Assembly: GCA_021234155.1 (NCBI GenBank)
Contig: JAJEKV010000051.1
Location: 586,036 to 650,035, forward strand
Direction: 5' to 3'
DNA: 64,000 nt
Source of the DNA: Isoetes taiwanensis
Lineage: Eukaryota; Streptophyta; Lycopodiopsida; Isoetales; Isoetaceae
In this document: piece by piece, positions 47,543 through 58,833 of the stretch
How positions within the stretch are numbered: position 1 is the stretch's first letter
Layout: each line of letters starts with the position of its first letter
Made by a program: the position numbers and the translations under genes
Notes under the pieces: generated by a model
The model's database searches: none
What the model saw: the letters and a program-made list of their open reading frames with translations, nothing else
Told to the model about the DNA's origin: nothing

Positions 47543-48763
47543 ATATGCTTTGTAGATAAAAACATGCAATCCACTCCGTTAAATATTTCATTTTTATAAA
47601 ACATTATATTAAAGATGTAAAAACACAGTATTGCATCTATATTTCCAAAACAATAGAAACTAGTTATGGTGCCCGGCGTTGCCGGGCTTTAGTAAAAATG
47701 TGAAGGGGTGGTTTGTTGCATGGAATACAATTTTTGATTTAAAGTGATGATGTTGCTCATGGGCTATTCATGGGGATACTTAAGGAGTCAACATTGAAAA
47801 AATTAAAAGAACTGGCATTCGAAACCATGCAATTGAAAATACTCGATGCAATAATCGAAATATTTTTCTAGCATCAATTTTGTAGGTTGAGTGTGCAAGG
47901 TTGCAACATAGATTCAATACATGCAACATGATTTCCTAAGCAATGTAACGTTAAGCATATGGATCAATTTGGTTAACTTCTGAAATACCCATGAGGGAAA
48001 CTCTGTAACTCAAGATTAGCAGTGAAGTTGTTGTTCATGTTTTGACATCCATTTATAAAGGAGTAGTCTTAGTTGGTTATAATTAATTTCGATGTAGATG
48101 ACCTAAAGAATCTCTAATATATAATTGTAATAAGGAGGGTAAGGGACTAGCTTATACCTATGTTAAATATTATTTTTAGAATATTCGAGTTTAGAACTGA
48201 ACACGTGTAAATGCTAAAAAATTTAGCCTTTTAAAAATCGACATGTAGTAAAGATAGAAGGTAAGAGATTGGAGCTCTTCTTCTAGAACTTTCCGGAAGG
48301 TTTCAGATTCTTCGTGGCAGCAAATAAAAGAGTCTCGGAGAAGTCTCTTTCAGCTTGAAACAAAGACAGGTTCTAATAGTGTCTTGAAGCTTCGAACAGG
48401 TTTTCTAGAAAAGGTTTCGCCAAGGGTTATCCTCCATCAAAGGCTTCAGCTCGACTTCATTCAAAGGCTTCAGCCCAGCAAAGCATTAGACGTTTTCTGC
48501 GAAAAGGTTTTTGCAGGGGTTACAGACTAGTCGCTATGATCCTTCATTCAACGTCTTCATCTCAAGCACAAACCTCACCTGTAGCTTCTCGACATGCTCT
48601 TTTCCATAAGATGCATTAGCAATTACTTGGTGGCTTGGCGGTTTCGTGCAGCGGACCCAATCTTCCAGTGATTTGCTAGGAAGCTTCCTTTGCTTTAGGC
48701 TATATAGATACGTTTTTTTTTTGTTCCTTCATTCTGGCATCAAAGTTCTTTCCTTATCAATGC
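47543..48763 (-). repeat. 1.2 kb direct repeat, copy 2, with intact Helitron-like hairpin (copy d)
   Basis: Same unit as 31,791-33,001, starting seven bases after the Helitron 3' end. On the minus strand GCCCGGC-AAC-GCCGGGC (47,671-47,687) is a perfect 7-bp stem, followed by ACCATAA and CTAG|T (47,660-47,663), a canonical Helitron 3' terminus. The other terminus is not resolved. No coding sequence. Confidence 0.75.
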
Positions 48764-49075
48764 AGTCGTGGTGGAAGCTGCAAGCCACCATAGCTATCTT
48801 TGAGGCAAATCCGAAAGCATCTAAGGTTTTGTATCTAAGCCTTTATAGCATCTGGCACATACACAAGCTTTGAAAGCTCTTAAAACTGAGCTACTTCTCA
48901 AACTTTGGATTTGATCATCTGCACAGCTAGGCAATGCATGTATCAAAACTATATGTATCAGATTTGTTCTTATGTGCGGATAATCTGCCTCCCCATCTGA
49001 ACCTCCGCTCCAGCACCCAATCTGTAACTTCAATTCTTCCTCCATTCAATTTAACCTGCTCGGACAAGTGGTTAA
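48764..49075. other. Intergenic DNA, no gene recognised
   Basis: Short open frames only; none matches a known domain. Confidence 0.45.
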
Positions 49076-49181
49076 GGGAGGTCAACCTCCTCCTCTCGGG
49101 GGTAATGCAAAATAACCCTCGAGGCCGGCCGGCCTCGAGGGTTATTTTGCATAACCCCCTCAAGGAGGAGGTTAACCTCCT
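49076..49181. repeat. 106-bp near-perfect palindrome
   Basis: Symmetric about 49,128/49,129 with a GGCCGGCC centre and no spacer. The arms GGGAGG.CAACCTCCTCCT and the inner TGCAAAATAACCCTCGAGG pair base for base, with about six mismatches per 53-bp arm, three of them clustered near 49,095-49,097. It can extrude as a cruciform. Confidence 0.9.
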
Positions 49182-49540
49182 CTTCTAGATAGACTTGGAT
49201 CCCCAATTCTTTTGGTTGGGTCTCAAACTTGAATTCTGGGCTGGATTTGGCCACCGGTTCGTGTTGCAAACTCCTGAAGCAGATTGGACTCAGATTGTCA
49301 GCAGATTTCTAAGATTGTTGATAATGAACTTCATATCATATTTCGAGATGGGCTTTGAGCATTTGTTTCTGTCTTTATTTGTCAACAAGGATTGCATATT
49401 CATACCTTCTAAATACTATGGTTTCATAAAATTCTCACATGTACTACAGAGGTATTCTTTCTCACATATAACATACATTCTTTATGTAAGATTCAAGTTA
49501 ATGCATCATTGATCATGACAGAAGCTGCTTGCATCAATTG

Positions 49541-50010
49541 CAAGACAGGTGAAGCAAAGTAGAGCCATGGTCCATCCCAAATTTTGGCACACAAAATGTT
49601 TTGTTGATTCGTTAGTGAGACTTTGGTGCAAGCACTTCTGCAAATCTTGACAACAAATTTGCATGCAAATAATCCAATTAAATGATCAAAACCAAAACAA
49701 AACGACCTATCCTACCAATGACCTAAGGTAAAGTAGACTAGAGTCATGACCCATTCCAAAAATGAAAATTTTGGCAGGCAAAACAAATGTTGACTCATCG
49801 ATGGAGCTCTGGTACAAACCTTTTTGTAAATCCGTGTGGAAATTCCTGATGGTGCAAATAATCCAACATGTGATCAAAACCAAAACAAAAGGACCTCTGC
49901 ATACCTGATGACATCCAAATAATCTGTGCTTTAACAACTGCTAAGGAAAACCAAATCAAAACAAAACATCGCTATATATGATCAAGACCAAAACAAAAGG
50001 ACGTGCATAC
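49541..50010. repeat. Diverged tandem duplication, unit about 185 bp
   Basis: Copies at about 49,541-49,710 and 49,723-49,895, with a partial third near 49,960-50,010. Shared words are CAAATAATCCAA, GATCAAAACCAAAACAAAA and AATTTTGGCA. Confidence 0.65.
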
Positions 50011-50405
50011 CAGATAGGATGACCTATGCTTCAAAAACTCGGTGTCGAGTTATCTCAGCTCACCAAGAACAAAAAAGTGATATGGATTGAATTTGCCCAT
50101 TCGGCATACTACATCATGTAAACCCATCTCATAACTTTGGGGGCTTTTTTCCAAAGTTGTTCAACCTTTTAATACAGATGTTTTACATGCCAACTTAATA
50201 TGGTCATTTATTGTTTCAGTTCACTAAAATCTTTAGGATTACTATTTCCCAGTAGCATTGTCTCATTTGGATTTCAGAGTGTTAACTTTTATGGTCAATA
50301 TGATATCCCATGTCATTAATATATGCCATATCAACATGAATTCAAAATAGCCCCTTTTTTTTTCCTTTTTTTTTCCTATCAATGCACAGATTAAAAAGCA
50401 TAAAG

Positions 50406-50436
50406 CGGCGGCGAAGGCCGCCGTGACAAATTCTTG
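50406..50436 (+). mobile_element. 3' terminus of a second CTTG-type Helitron
   Basis: Perfect 7-bp hairpin CGGCGGC-GAAG-GCCGCCG (50,406-50,423), nine bases, then AAATTCTTG (CTTG 50,433-50,436) followed by T. Same ending as the large Helitron at 47,535. The body would lie to the left; its 5' end was not found and no coding sequence precedes it, so it is presumably non-autonomous. Confidence 0.5.
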
Positions 50437-50623
50437 TATGCCATAAATATATCATTTTAACATTCTGCACTTGTACAAATATCTATTCTATAAAAATGGT
50501 AAACGTCGAGAAATACCTAACTCTTTTGTAACCTGCAATTTTGAATAGTGGGATAGGGGATTGTATCGGCCAAATTTTGAGGAAATAATATTATAAATGT
50601 CGAGAGCCTGACCTTCCTCCGTC

Positions 50624-50766
50624 CATTCTGTACCCAACTTGATCCTCATCTAAACAGCAATCTAGCAATCTGTGTACACTTCTATGCCCAAGTGTTAGCC
50701 ATTCTGTGCCCAACTTCATCCTCATCTAAACAGCAATCTGTGTACACTTTTATGCCCAAGTGTTAG
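50624..50766. repeat. Tandem duplication, unit about 70 bp
   Basis: CCATTCTG..CCCAACTT.ATCCTC followed by AACAGCAATC and GCCCAAGTGTTAG occurs twice in direct succession. Confidence 0.8.
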
Positions 50767-52440
50767 CCATCTAGAAGAGAAGGATCAATGGAGCCTTTCA
50801 CACCCAGGTCCTGAAATGCAAATTGAGGTTTTTTCACTTATAGCTAGTCTTAGAACTCAATGAAGCTGAAAATGTGCAGTGCAGCTATTCTGATTTGTTT
50901 TAAGCATTTGTTTTAACCATTTTTAAGTTCAACTGTCAATGTTAGATAGATGCAATGTGTTCTCAACATGCCATTTACACATTGAACAATTTGTTTATGT
51001 TATCACAATGCATAGAACAAAAGGGCCAAATGCTACAATAGAATAATTTTGGCAAATTGTAAGCTTGCCAAGTTAATAGTCAAGTTCTCATATACGATGA
51101 GCAAAAAAATAAACATCTACATTCATAAAAATGATCATGAGTTGTCATCTATATGGTGTTTAGAAATCCAACAACTGAGCAAGGATTCCACACCGTCCAT
51201 AGCTCCAAGGCAATCTCTGAATGTTTCTGCGATGAAGAAATTACTCCTTAAGAGACGGCAATGCCAACCACTTGGACATTATTGAACATGGGTTTAGTTC
51301 AAATTTTACTGTAAAAAATGCGAGAAGTAATGTCTACAGCAGTTCAGATGTGCTAGAACTAATGTATATAAAATAACGTCTCTAGCTTCTTCAACTATCC
51401 CTGCAAAGATCAAGCATAAGCTACAATACGAAAGCCTCCAAAGTTTCTTTTGTTTAATGGCCATGCACTTCAAGACACTTTCGGATAAAACCCAATATCT
51501 AGACACTTTCGGATAAAACCCAATAAAAATATCTAGACACTTTCGGATAAAACCCAATAAAAAGTTCTCGTTTATACTTTAGATAGAGTCCATAGAGTAT
51601 TGGGTTCTAAAAGGAAGATAAAAAAAAGGTAGCTTGCACAAATGTGTGAGTGAATCCAGCTAATAAGCTGCAAGTGAACACAAAGTAGCTGCAGGATTGG
51701 CCTAAAGAAAGCGAATGCAGTTATCAATAAAGCACCCAAGACAATGGATGTGCAAAACAAATCACCAGAGATGGTTATGGCCCTAAAATGGTACCATGAC
51801 GATCAGATGTACAAATTGTTACTAACCATATCAGAGATGATATGTGCATAGATATTAAGGTCCAAAAACTTTGTAGGTAAGGTGTAAAACTATAGAACCT
51901 GCCCATTTCTTGTGACATTGCAATTGTGATAAACAATGAATACATTAGTACTTATTAGAGCACGTAGTGGCAATAGGCAAACTTTTCAAAAATAATTGAA
52001 ATGAATATGCACGGTTTGCTTGAGTCTTCTCTCCCTCCTTCCTTCCCTCCCTCGCTCCCTTGTTTTGCCTGAAGCCAAATCAATGCTATGATATTGCAAA
52101 GTATGTGTGCATGTTATACCTGTTGAGTATATGTCTATTTTCTTTCTCTTGCTTGATGCTCTTTGAGGAGGCACATATTGATTGTGTGACTATGTTTTTT
52201 TTTCTTTCCCTTGCTTGATGCTCTAGGTATATGTTGTCTTATTGACACCTAGGATGTTGTAAGATGCAGCGCCCTTGCTTGATGCTCCATATCTGATGCT
52301 CCAAGAATAGCTATGTTGTCTTAAAGTTGAAGTTACCGCTAGGATGTTATGTTCTAGATAAAGTAGTGAGGATTTTATATGTTGTTCAATGGAAGGCATT
52401 CGTTCAACACAGAAAGTATGATCTATTATGAGACAACTTA
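50767..52440. other. Gene-poor DNA with short repeats
   Basis: Three direct copies of an ACACTTTCGGATAAAACCCA unit lie at about 51,473-51,560. The word CTTGCTTGATGCTC occurs near 52,149, 52,211 and 52,273. No gene recognised. Confidence 0.5.
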
Positions 52441-52529
52441 AATATCCTAAACTGAATGCTTTTTGGCTAGACTTAGCTTTAGTGTTCCTGACCATCTAAT
52501 CTTGCCTAATCCTAAGTATGATAGTAATA

Positions 52530-52669
52530 ACTTCATACATTTTATCTTTTGCCCCCGCTGTCGGGCCCCGATAACTAATCTTGAACCCGGGTACACAGTT
52601 TTTCCTGCGTTCCGTACGCTTTCACTCCCGCACATAGAGGATGGGACTCGATCCTATTACTGCAAATGA
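52530..52669 (+). other. Open frame with CPRC motif, unrecognised
   Basis: A locally GC-rich stretch encodes FCPRCRAPITNLEPGYTVFP and then PHIEDGTRSYYCK before a stop. The CxxC plus a late Cys could be part of a zinc-binding domain, and the composition differs from the surroundings, but no family was recognised and no splice structure supports it. Confidence 0.25.
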
Positions 52670-54215
52670 AGAAGCATCTGCAAGCCAAAGATTGATTATT
52701 TCTCAATGCTGGCCATAGTGGTTAGCCCACCAACCCAACAATTCACCTATGCAATTTAGGGTCCATAATTCCCCTCTAGTTATAACTGTGCGTGCAAGTG
52801 GAAGGGGTGAGCTTTAGACTGAGATGGTACCTTGGCGCACCAGCTAAACATTAGAGCCAAATGGGATTTCTGTGAGCCTGGCACCATAAGTTGGCGCAAT
52901 TCTAAGGATGTCAAGCTGCTTGCTAGTGTAATTATAAGTGGTAAAGGTTGTGAAGGAAAATTTGCAGTGTACACTCCGCTGATGTTATAGTTGTAAGCAT
53001 GCAGAAGGGCAGTGTTTGGTCGTCAAAAAGTAACGTTATTGATTGAGCTTGCAAAGCTTCTGCCACTAAACATAGAGAGGTGGAGCTTACAATGCAAGGG
53101 TCTATATTTAAAGATAGCATCCAGAGCAAATTCAAGTCTACTGCCTTTGGAACCTCTGCAAGAAACTCTTTTGAATCCAGATATCTCACTGCCCTTTAAG
53201 ATTGATCAAAAAATGCACTATCAATCAAGTCTGGGACATTGTCTGGTCTAATTGGAGGTAAAGACTTGCTTCATCCTGTGTAATTCCGAATTCCCAGTGC
53301 TGATATGTTTTGCGCTCCTTGTACAGACCTCTGATACAGTGATGATATCTTTTGCGCTCCTTGTACAGACTTCTGATACGTTTATGTAGTACTGCTCTAT
53401 TGGTTGATTTGTTGATACGTCTATGTAGTACTGCTCTATTGGTTGATTTGCATTGAGGAGGAAAGTATGATTTGGCCTGGACTTTATCAGGGAACTTGCG
53501 TTTGTGATATGATTTGTATAGGATGCATCAATTTCTACCAATGTAAGACTGTGTTTTGCAATTGTAAGAAAGAGGTCTCTTAAGATTTTGTTGATAACCC
53601 TTAGAAGATATAATCTACCCTTGCTTATCTTTACAATCCCTGTATCTGCAAATAAGAATTCAAAAATGATAAGGGTTTAACTTGAACAACCAAGAAATTA
53701 TTAAACTGATCTTATGCCCTTTCTTTTTACCATGTTTAGAGCAATTGTAGAGGGGACCAGGATGGCCATTGGACAGGTAAGCATTGGATAAAGAATCAGC
53801 TATTCCTTGTAAGCTTGCCTACGTTTCAACCTCCTCAATATCAGCATTCCAACATTCCCCTACAAATAGACCAAATATACTGTTGTTAATTAGTGTCAAA
53901 GCATAAGAAATATTAGAAAAGGTTCTCTCATTTTCTTACCCAATATCAGAGTATGTTCCACATGAGTCTTTGCAAAAGGAAGTTTTTTACGATTCGGGGG
54001 GTCTATAATAATTGCTCAGTGAAGCGTGCCTCTTCTTGCCGAGGCTATATGGCGATGGTAGAAAAAGGGTTCCTTGTTGATCTGGTACACAGAAGTTGTA
54101 TATATAGGATTGGCCAGTCTGAATTGGACATTGCGTCACACATGTAGGACCATCTGCCCAAGTTGAATGCCTTTATATTCCATGCTTGCAAAATCACTCT
54201 GTTATGAAAAAATCA
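52670..54215. other. Intergenic DNA with tandem duplication
   Basis: No gene recognised. At 53,310-53,455 the words TTTTGCGCTCCTTGTACAGAC and CTATGTAGTACTGCTCTATT (with GGTTGATTTG) each occur twice in tandem. Confidence 0.5.
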
Positions 54216-54263
54216 TTATGTTCTGCAGAATATAGAAAATGCAAACAAAATTATGAGGCTTCT

Positions 54264-54349
54264 TGTGACCAAATTGGTCATGTTTACAATAACACGGTCT
54301 CCTTTTCTAAGACAAATTGTTGGCCCTGGAGATTTGCCATCACAGTAAC
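54264..54349 (-). pseudogene. Multicopper-oxidase exon relic, copy 1
   Basis: Minus strand reads DGKSPGPTICLRKGDRVIVN followed by MTNLVT, the N-terminal cupredoxin block of plant laccase/ascorbate-oxidase-type proteins (NGxxPGPTIxxxxGDxVxVxVxN). The next part of the domain (the HWHG copper site) is missing, so it is a fragment. Confidence 0.6.
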
Positions 54350-54415
54350 TCAAACATAATAAAAGCAATAGTAAGAGAATTCTTAGTCTACAGATCTGAA
54401 TTGTTCCCAACCTCT

Positions 54416-54541
54416 TGATGGCGTGGAAGAAATGGGCTTCTGAGGTTGCCTGTAACCAAATTGGTCACGTGTATAATAACATTGTCTCCTTTTCTAAGAC
54501 AAATTGTTGGCCCTGAAAATTTGCCATTTACTGCCACACAG
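54416..54541 (-). pseudogene. Multicopper-oxidase exon relic, copy 2
   Basis: Minus strand reads VNGKFSGPTICLRKGDNVII followed by HVTNLVTGNLRSPFLP. It is a tandem duplicate of the fragment about 190 bp away, with several substitutions including PGPT to SGPT here. Neither copy continues into the HWHG copper-binding motif. Confidence 0.6.
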
Positions 54542-54605
54542 TGTAGTCTACATAATCAATCTGGTAAAGAAAACCCAATAAAGAGAAATCAAGATTATCT
54601 GCAAG

Positions 54606-54713
54606 AGAAAAAATATGAGAGCTAAACTATGCTCTATTTGAGAACATTGCAGAAAAAATATGAGAGCTAAACTATGCTCTATTTGAGAACATTGCAGAAA
54701 AAATATGAGAATA
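54606..54713. repeat. 45-bp tandem repeat at the LINE tail
   Basis: Two full units starting at 54,606 and 54,651 (AGAAAAAATATGAGAGC...GAGAACATTGC) and the first part of a third at 54,696, which runs into the GAATA repeat. Confidence 0.9.
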
Positions 54714-54850
54714 GAATAGAATAGAATATGATTTTATCGTCCACGGAGACCAACTGGCCTATGGGACCCAAGTACAAAGAAAGAGTAGCAGGCGTATTAC
54801 TACCAGGATTAAAAAACCCCCGCCCCGAAGGGTTTTCGGGGGAAAAACCT
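54709..54850 (-). mobile_element. LINE 3' end: UTR stem and GAATA tail
   Basis: Four GAATA units at 54,709-54,728 (TATTC on the LINE strand) form the simple-repeat tail. The 3' UTR next to it contains a GC-rich hairpin (CCCCCG...CGGGGG, about 54,817-54,842). The same arrangement occurs in the relic at 322-430. Confidence 0.6.
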
Positions 54851-55009
54851 TAGTAGCAATAAGGATCTTTGACATCTTGCCTGATTATATACATAATCAC
54901 AAATGCAATGAGGTTAATGTCGGACGGGGGGCATAAGCGAGTCCGGCGTATCCATTACCTTCCTTCAGTCTGATCCCAACAAGCCTACAGAGGCCGTGCT
55001 TTCGTTAGC

Positions 55010-56110
55010 TCATGCAAGGCCTGATGGGGCACAACTAACAGAGCATCCGAGGCCGGATATCTTTGATGCAGCCGGGGCGAGCACGGAGGGCATGACTTTC
55101 GACCTCAATGGCCCCTGTTGGCGGCTGCGGCGGACTCTGTCCTCCGCGGCGGCTCGAATCCATCTCCACTGTCTCAATGCGGGGGTGGTGTGCACTGTCT
55201 TGAATGGAAGCAATCACCTGCGCTTTTCATGGGTAGATGGGTGCGCGGTAGTGGTGTGGGCCCCTCGTGAGCATGGGATTAACTGGCGTCGATAATTTGC
55301 CACCTTGACATGTGACGGGGCCTCTGCATCCCAAAGCTTGGCCATGAAGCAAGCATCCAAATCTTTTGCTTCAAGGCAGCGCGTTCCTTGGTGTATGCAC
55401 TGGTCCACATCGTGTGCTGCACATTCCATAGCGAGAACCACTGGGCTTGCTTGTCTTTCCAGCCCGGGCTTTGAGTCATTGCGGGCCCATTGCCCTTTGC
55501 CAAGGCAAGGTTGGGCAGCCGGGCTTCATCCATAGCCACCACCTTACGGAAGTAAATAATGTGGCGTTCAGTAGCGACCCTCGTAATGGAAGGAAGCTTT
55601 GTCTCTGGAGGAAGATCGATATGGGACCGTGGACTTCACTCCCGGTGCGGGGCCAAGAAGGCCTTACGTACACTGCTCTAGATCGTTCCAAGTGGTGAGG
55701 GATATCAGCGGCCCCACATACGCCCCATAGAGGAGGACCGGTTCAACCAAGGCCACGAACAAGTGTGCTGGTGACCCCATGCATCTGACTACGCCTTGTA
55801 TTGTTGTTTTGCATTGCATCTGGGGCTTTCCGACTGCGGTGACCCGTAACGATGGATGCATCCCGGTGTGTGGTAGTAGAAAACTCAATACCCAAATACT
55901 TATAAGGCTGAGCCACCTCCACTACACCTTACAGGTAAGTGAATGAGGGAAGGCGTGGGTGCTTGGGATGATGGGACCAGCGACACCCTTGTCTTGGCCA
56001 AGTTAACTCTCATGTCGGTGAATTGGCGAGAAAGTGTCCAAAGCATCCGGTGGCGTTGTGCGTGTCCTCGGGGGGTATATGCGGCGGTCAACATCATCGG
56101 CATATATGAG
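55010..56110 (-). pseudogene. LINE ORF2: RT palm, thumb and C-terminus
   Basis: Minus strand. The RT active site YADDVD is encoded at 56,104-56,087 (YADD codons 56,093-56,104). Then follow FTDMRVNLAKTRVSLV, the KPQMQCKTTIQGVV and VEPVLLYGAYVGP...TTWNDLEQ blocks (55,664-55,888), typical of the end of the LINE RT, and a C-terminal region with ALKQKIWMLASWPS and RPRHMSRWQIID (55,279-55,542). Frames switch several times, so the protein is not continuous. Confidence 0.8.
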
Positions 56111-56352
56111 TTGCGGGATTATGTGGTGCATCAATGAGTGCCTCCCCCGTGCTCGGCTAGCCATTCTTCTAGCTGGTCAATGTACAAAGCCGAAGAGCGT
56201 CGGGGATAGAGGGCAGCCACGCGCACCCCAATGCTACTAACAACGGGCTCCCCGATAGTGTGAGATGGCCGGAGCAAGCCTCATTATAGTGCGTATATAG
56301 CATTCACGCAAGTCGGGGGGTCCCTAAATTTTGTCTCAATCTGTCCCACAAC

Positions 56353-56766
56353 TTATCCCGGAGGCAGCGTGTCAAAAGCCTTTGCGAAATCCACAAAAAC
56401 AACGATGCAGTTAAAGCGTTGATTCGGATATCCTCTATGAGTGTTTGCGAGTGAAGATATGGTCAATAGTAGAATGTCGGGGCGGAAGCCTGCTGCGCGT
56501 GAGAGCCCACACTTCTCCATCCTCTGCCCCAAAGTGTCGGTCATTTGCTCAAGAATCCCGGCAAGCAACTTGGCAAAGGCGAACCCGACCATAATGGTGC
56601 GATAGTTGGCTGGGCTGTGGGGTCCCCTTTTGTATATGGGCACAACTCTACTTGGTAGTCGGTCTTGGGGGAAGCCTTCTTGCAATGCCCCTGTTGAAGA
56701 GTCTTTGTGAACCGGCACCATTGGGGGCCCGGCCCACTTGAGAAGCTCTGCACGCATACCATCCAA
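56353..56766 (-). pseudogene. LINE ORF2: RT fingers and palm
   Basis: Minus strand frame with MDGMRAELLKWA, VVPIYKRG, the SPANYRTIMVGFAFAKLLAG block, LSRAAGFRP and the first catalytic Asp in FVDFAKAFDTLP. These are the successive RT motifs 0-3 of LINE proteins. The gap between this block and the YADD block is bridged in a different frame. Confidence 0.88.
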
Positions 56767-57427
56767 ATCTGCGCCTTCCGTTAGCGGCGTTGCAGGCCCA
56801 TTATGACATCCCCTTGTAATGACCCGGTGCTAGGCACATGCTGCGGAGATGCTTGGTGCCCGCTTCCCATTGGGTCATCACAGTGCTTTGCAAGTATCTC
56901 ACCCATTGTTCGGGTAATATTTCCTATGAACATGCGGGCTTACTCAAGACCTTTCTCGGAAAGGTCCTAGGGTGGCGGTCTAGTAGACCAAACATCATTC
57001 TTTGGTGCTCATAAAAGGTACACGGCTTTCTTGGTCTTGAGGAAGGGCGGTATTGTGTGGACGGCTGCTTGGGCGAATGGTGGGGTCCAGCACTTGGCGG
57101 AGCCCATCGTTTCAACTCAGGCATTAGATCATCGAACCCGGTGATTGCGGGGAAGGTGGTTGCAGCCCACGTGGATCGTCGAGGCGGCCTCTCCCAAAGC
57201 ATCATCCCCTACCCTCGAAGAAGGAGCTGGTTCATTGGGCGTCTGTTGTTGAAGTGTGGGGGCTGCGGCACTCCCGGCAGCTCATGCTCAAGCATCCTCG
57301 CATAGGCGGCCGCATGATCATAGTCCGGGCCTTAGCCGTGGTACATGGGGTGTTGGGGCAATGGGTGCTTTCGGTTGGCTGCCAATCTATCTCTGCAAAC
57401 GGGGGCTGATGGTGGGAGTCTACTTCC

Positions 57428-58205
57428 TCATCCGGCCACACTGTCCCAACAACGGCGAGTGATCAAGTGTAGGCATTGCTCGTCTGCTAGCATGTAATCC
57501 ACCACCTTTGTGCCGCCCCTCTGGTTCTCCTGTCTACAAGTGAAGCGGGAGGAGGGCCGACCCAGCTGTGCCGACCCATTGCAAATGACTAGGTTAAAGA
57601 TCTTGCCCGACAACGGTGCCCGCCGGCCATACCGTGTGTCACAGGCGTCATCGGCGCCCTTGGCCAAACCATCTCTGCGGGGTCCATTTGCAACACATCC
57701 TCGGCTAGAGGTGTGAATTTTGGGATCTGCTTTCTGCCCACTGTCTTGGCGCATTGAAATCTCAAAGCAACATGACCTTGCCCAATTATGCATGCTTCTT
57801 ATGTCATCATATAGATCGACATAGGGCTCCTGCTGTCCACATCAAGTGCGTGTGGTAAAAGTTGCTCGGCATGTGGGAAGTAGCAAGCCGCCACAAAGAG
57901 GGCTGCCATCGTTGTTACGCACTTTCGTACCCACAGTTATCTGTTGTGCTGTGCGCCTTGCCTGGGGAGACCGATTGGGCCAAAGCCGTCTGGTAGTAAC
58001 ACATAATTCCTCCGTGTCCTCGTTTCCCGGTGCACTCATTGAAGGCGAATTGGCGGCGGTATCTGGCAAATCGGTAGCTTTGTGACCGGCATGTTCCCAT
58101 GTTTCCATGAGGAAGATAAGGTCCATGTCCATGGCGGCGGAATTGAGATCTGTCCCCATACGCCATGGAAAGCCACGGCAATTCCAGGATATCACGCTGA
58201 GGCAC
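57428..58205 (-). pseudogene. LINE ORF2: AP-type endonuclease domain
   Basis: Minus strand. One frame begins MISWNCRGFPWRMGTDLNSA (58,195) and continues MDMDLIFLMETWEHAG, which matches the first two blocks of AP endonucleases (xSWNxxG and LxExW). Further on (57,428-57,793) RFTCRQENQRGGTKVVDYML is the SxxDYxx block near the end of the domain. Frameshifts lie between. The start is 16 bp after the ORF1 stop at 58,211. Confidence 0.8.
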
Positions 58206-58210
58206 GATCC

Positions 58211-58472
58211 CTATTTAGTGGCATGCATCGCCACTTCAGGTCCGGTGGTAGTGGTGGTCCCAGGGGGAGCGGCAGATGTGGATGCCTGTGCCGCTGAAGC
58301 CCCCTCAGAGGGGACTCGAGGGGCCGGAGTGCCTGCATCCCTGTTTGGCTGCCTGAATTCCCGCATCCTTCCCCGGACCAGCCCCGCTGCCCCTCCATGT
58401 CTGCGGCAGTCCCTGACTTTGGCCAGCTCACGCCTTCGGGTCTCTTGCTGTGCTGGGGTCAAGTCCCCCTTC
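58211..58472 (-). CDS. LINE ORF1, C-terminal part (left of copia insertion)
   Basis: Minus strand frame continuing from 63,774 across the insertion: GDLTPAQQETRRRELAKVRD, then a basic and Pro/Ala/Thr-rich tail ending MHATK and a stop. DLTPAQQ is the usual word after the RKLKG motif of plant and algal LINE ORF1 proteins. The other half is at 63,774-64,000. Confidence 0.75.
58468..58472. other. Target-site duplication of plus-strand copia (left)
   Basis: CCTTC immediately left of the 5' LTR; identical to 63,774-63,778. Confidence 0.92.
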
Positions 58473-58833
58473 TGTTGGAATATAAATATGCTGACTAATC
58501 ATAATGTCTTTGAAAGCAAAGATGGTTTAGCACTTAGCACCTGAGTCTTTGAGAAGGTCTTGAAATGTACAGAAAGGCGACACTTTGTCGACCAGACGAG
58601 CCGACCACCGACCCTAAATCGATCTTGCGTAATTAGTGGGCGGTGGTTAAACGGTAGACTACTATTCTTAGTCTCACCGGTTGTATATATTGATTGTACG
58701 TTATGTACTATGCAATGCTCAGAAGTAGAGATTGTATTTCCCATTGCTTTCTCAATAGAGTTATTCTTGTTCTTCTATTCTATCTCTTGAGTCGATCTTG
58801 CGGGTTTGTGCTTGTTTTGCACTAGTTCTATCA
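58473..58833 (+). repeat. 5' LTR of plus-strand copia
   Basis: 361 bp, TGTTGGAATATA...GTTCTATCA. It contains a promoter-like TGTATATATTG at about 58,682-58,692. Confidence 0.95.

Noticed and set aside
31791-48763. The 1.2 kb direct repeats as LTRs of a retroelement
   Set aside because: The interior encodes Helitron proteins and RPA, not gag-pol, and the repeat ends lack LTR signatures.
55010-58744. Many plus-strand open frames in the GC-rich region
   Set aside because: They are shadows of the minus-strand LINE ORFs and match no protein family.
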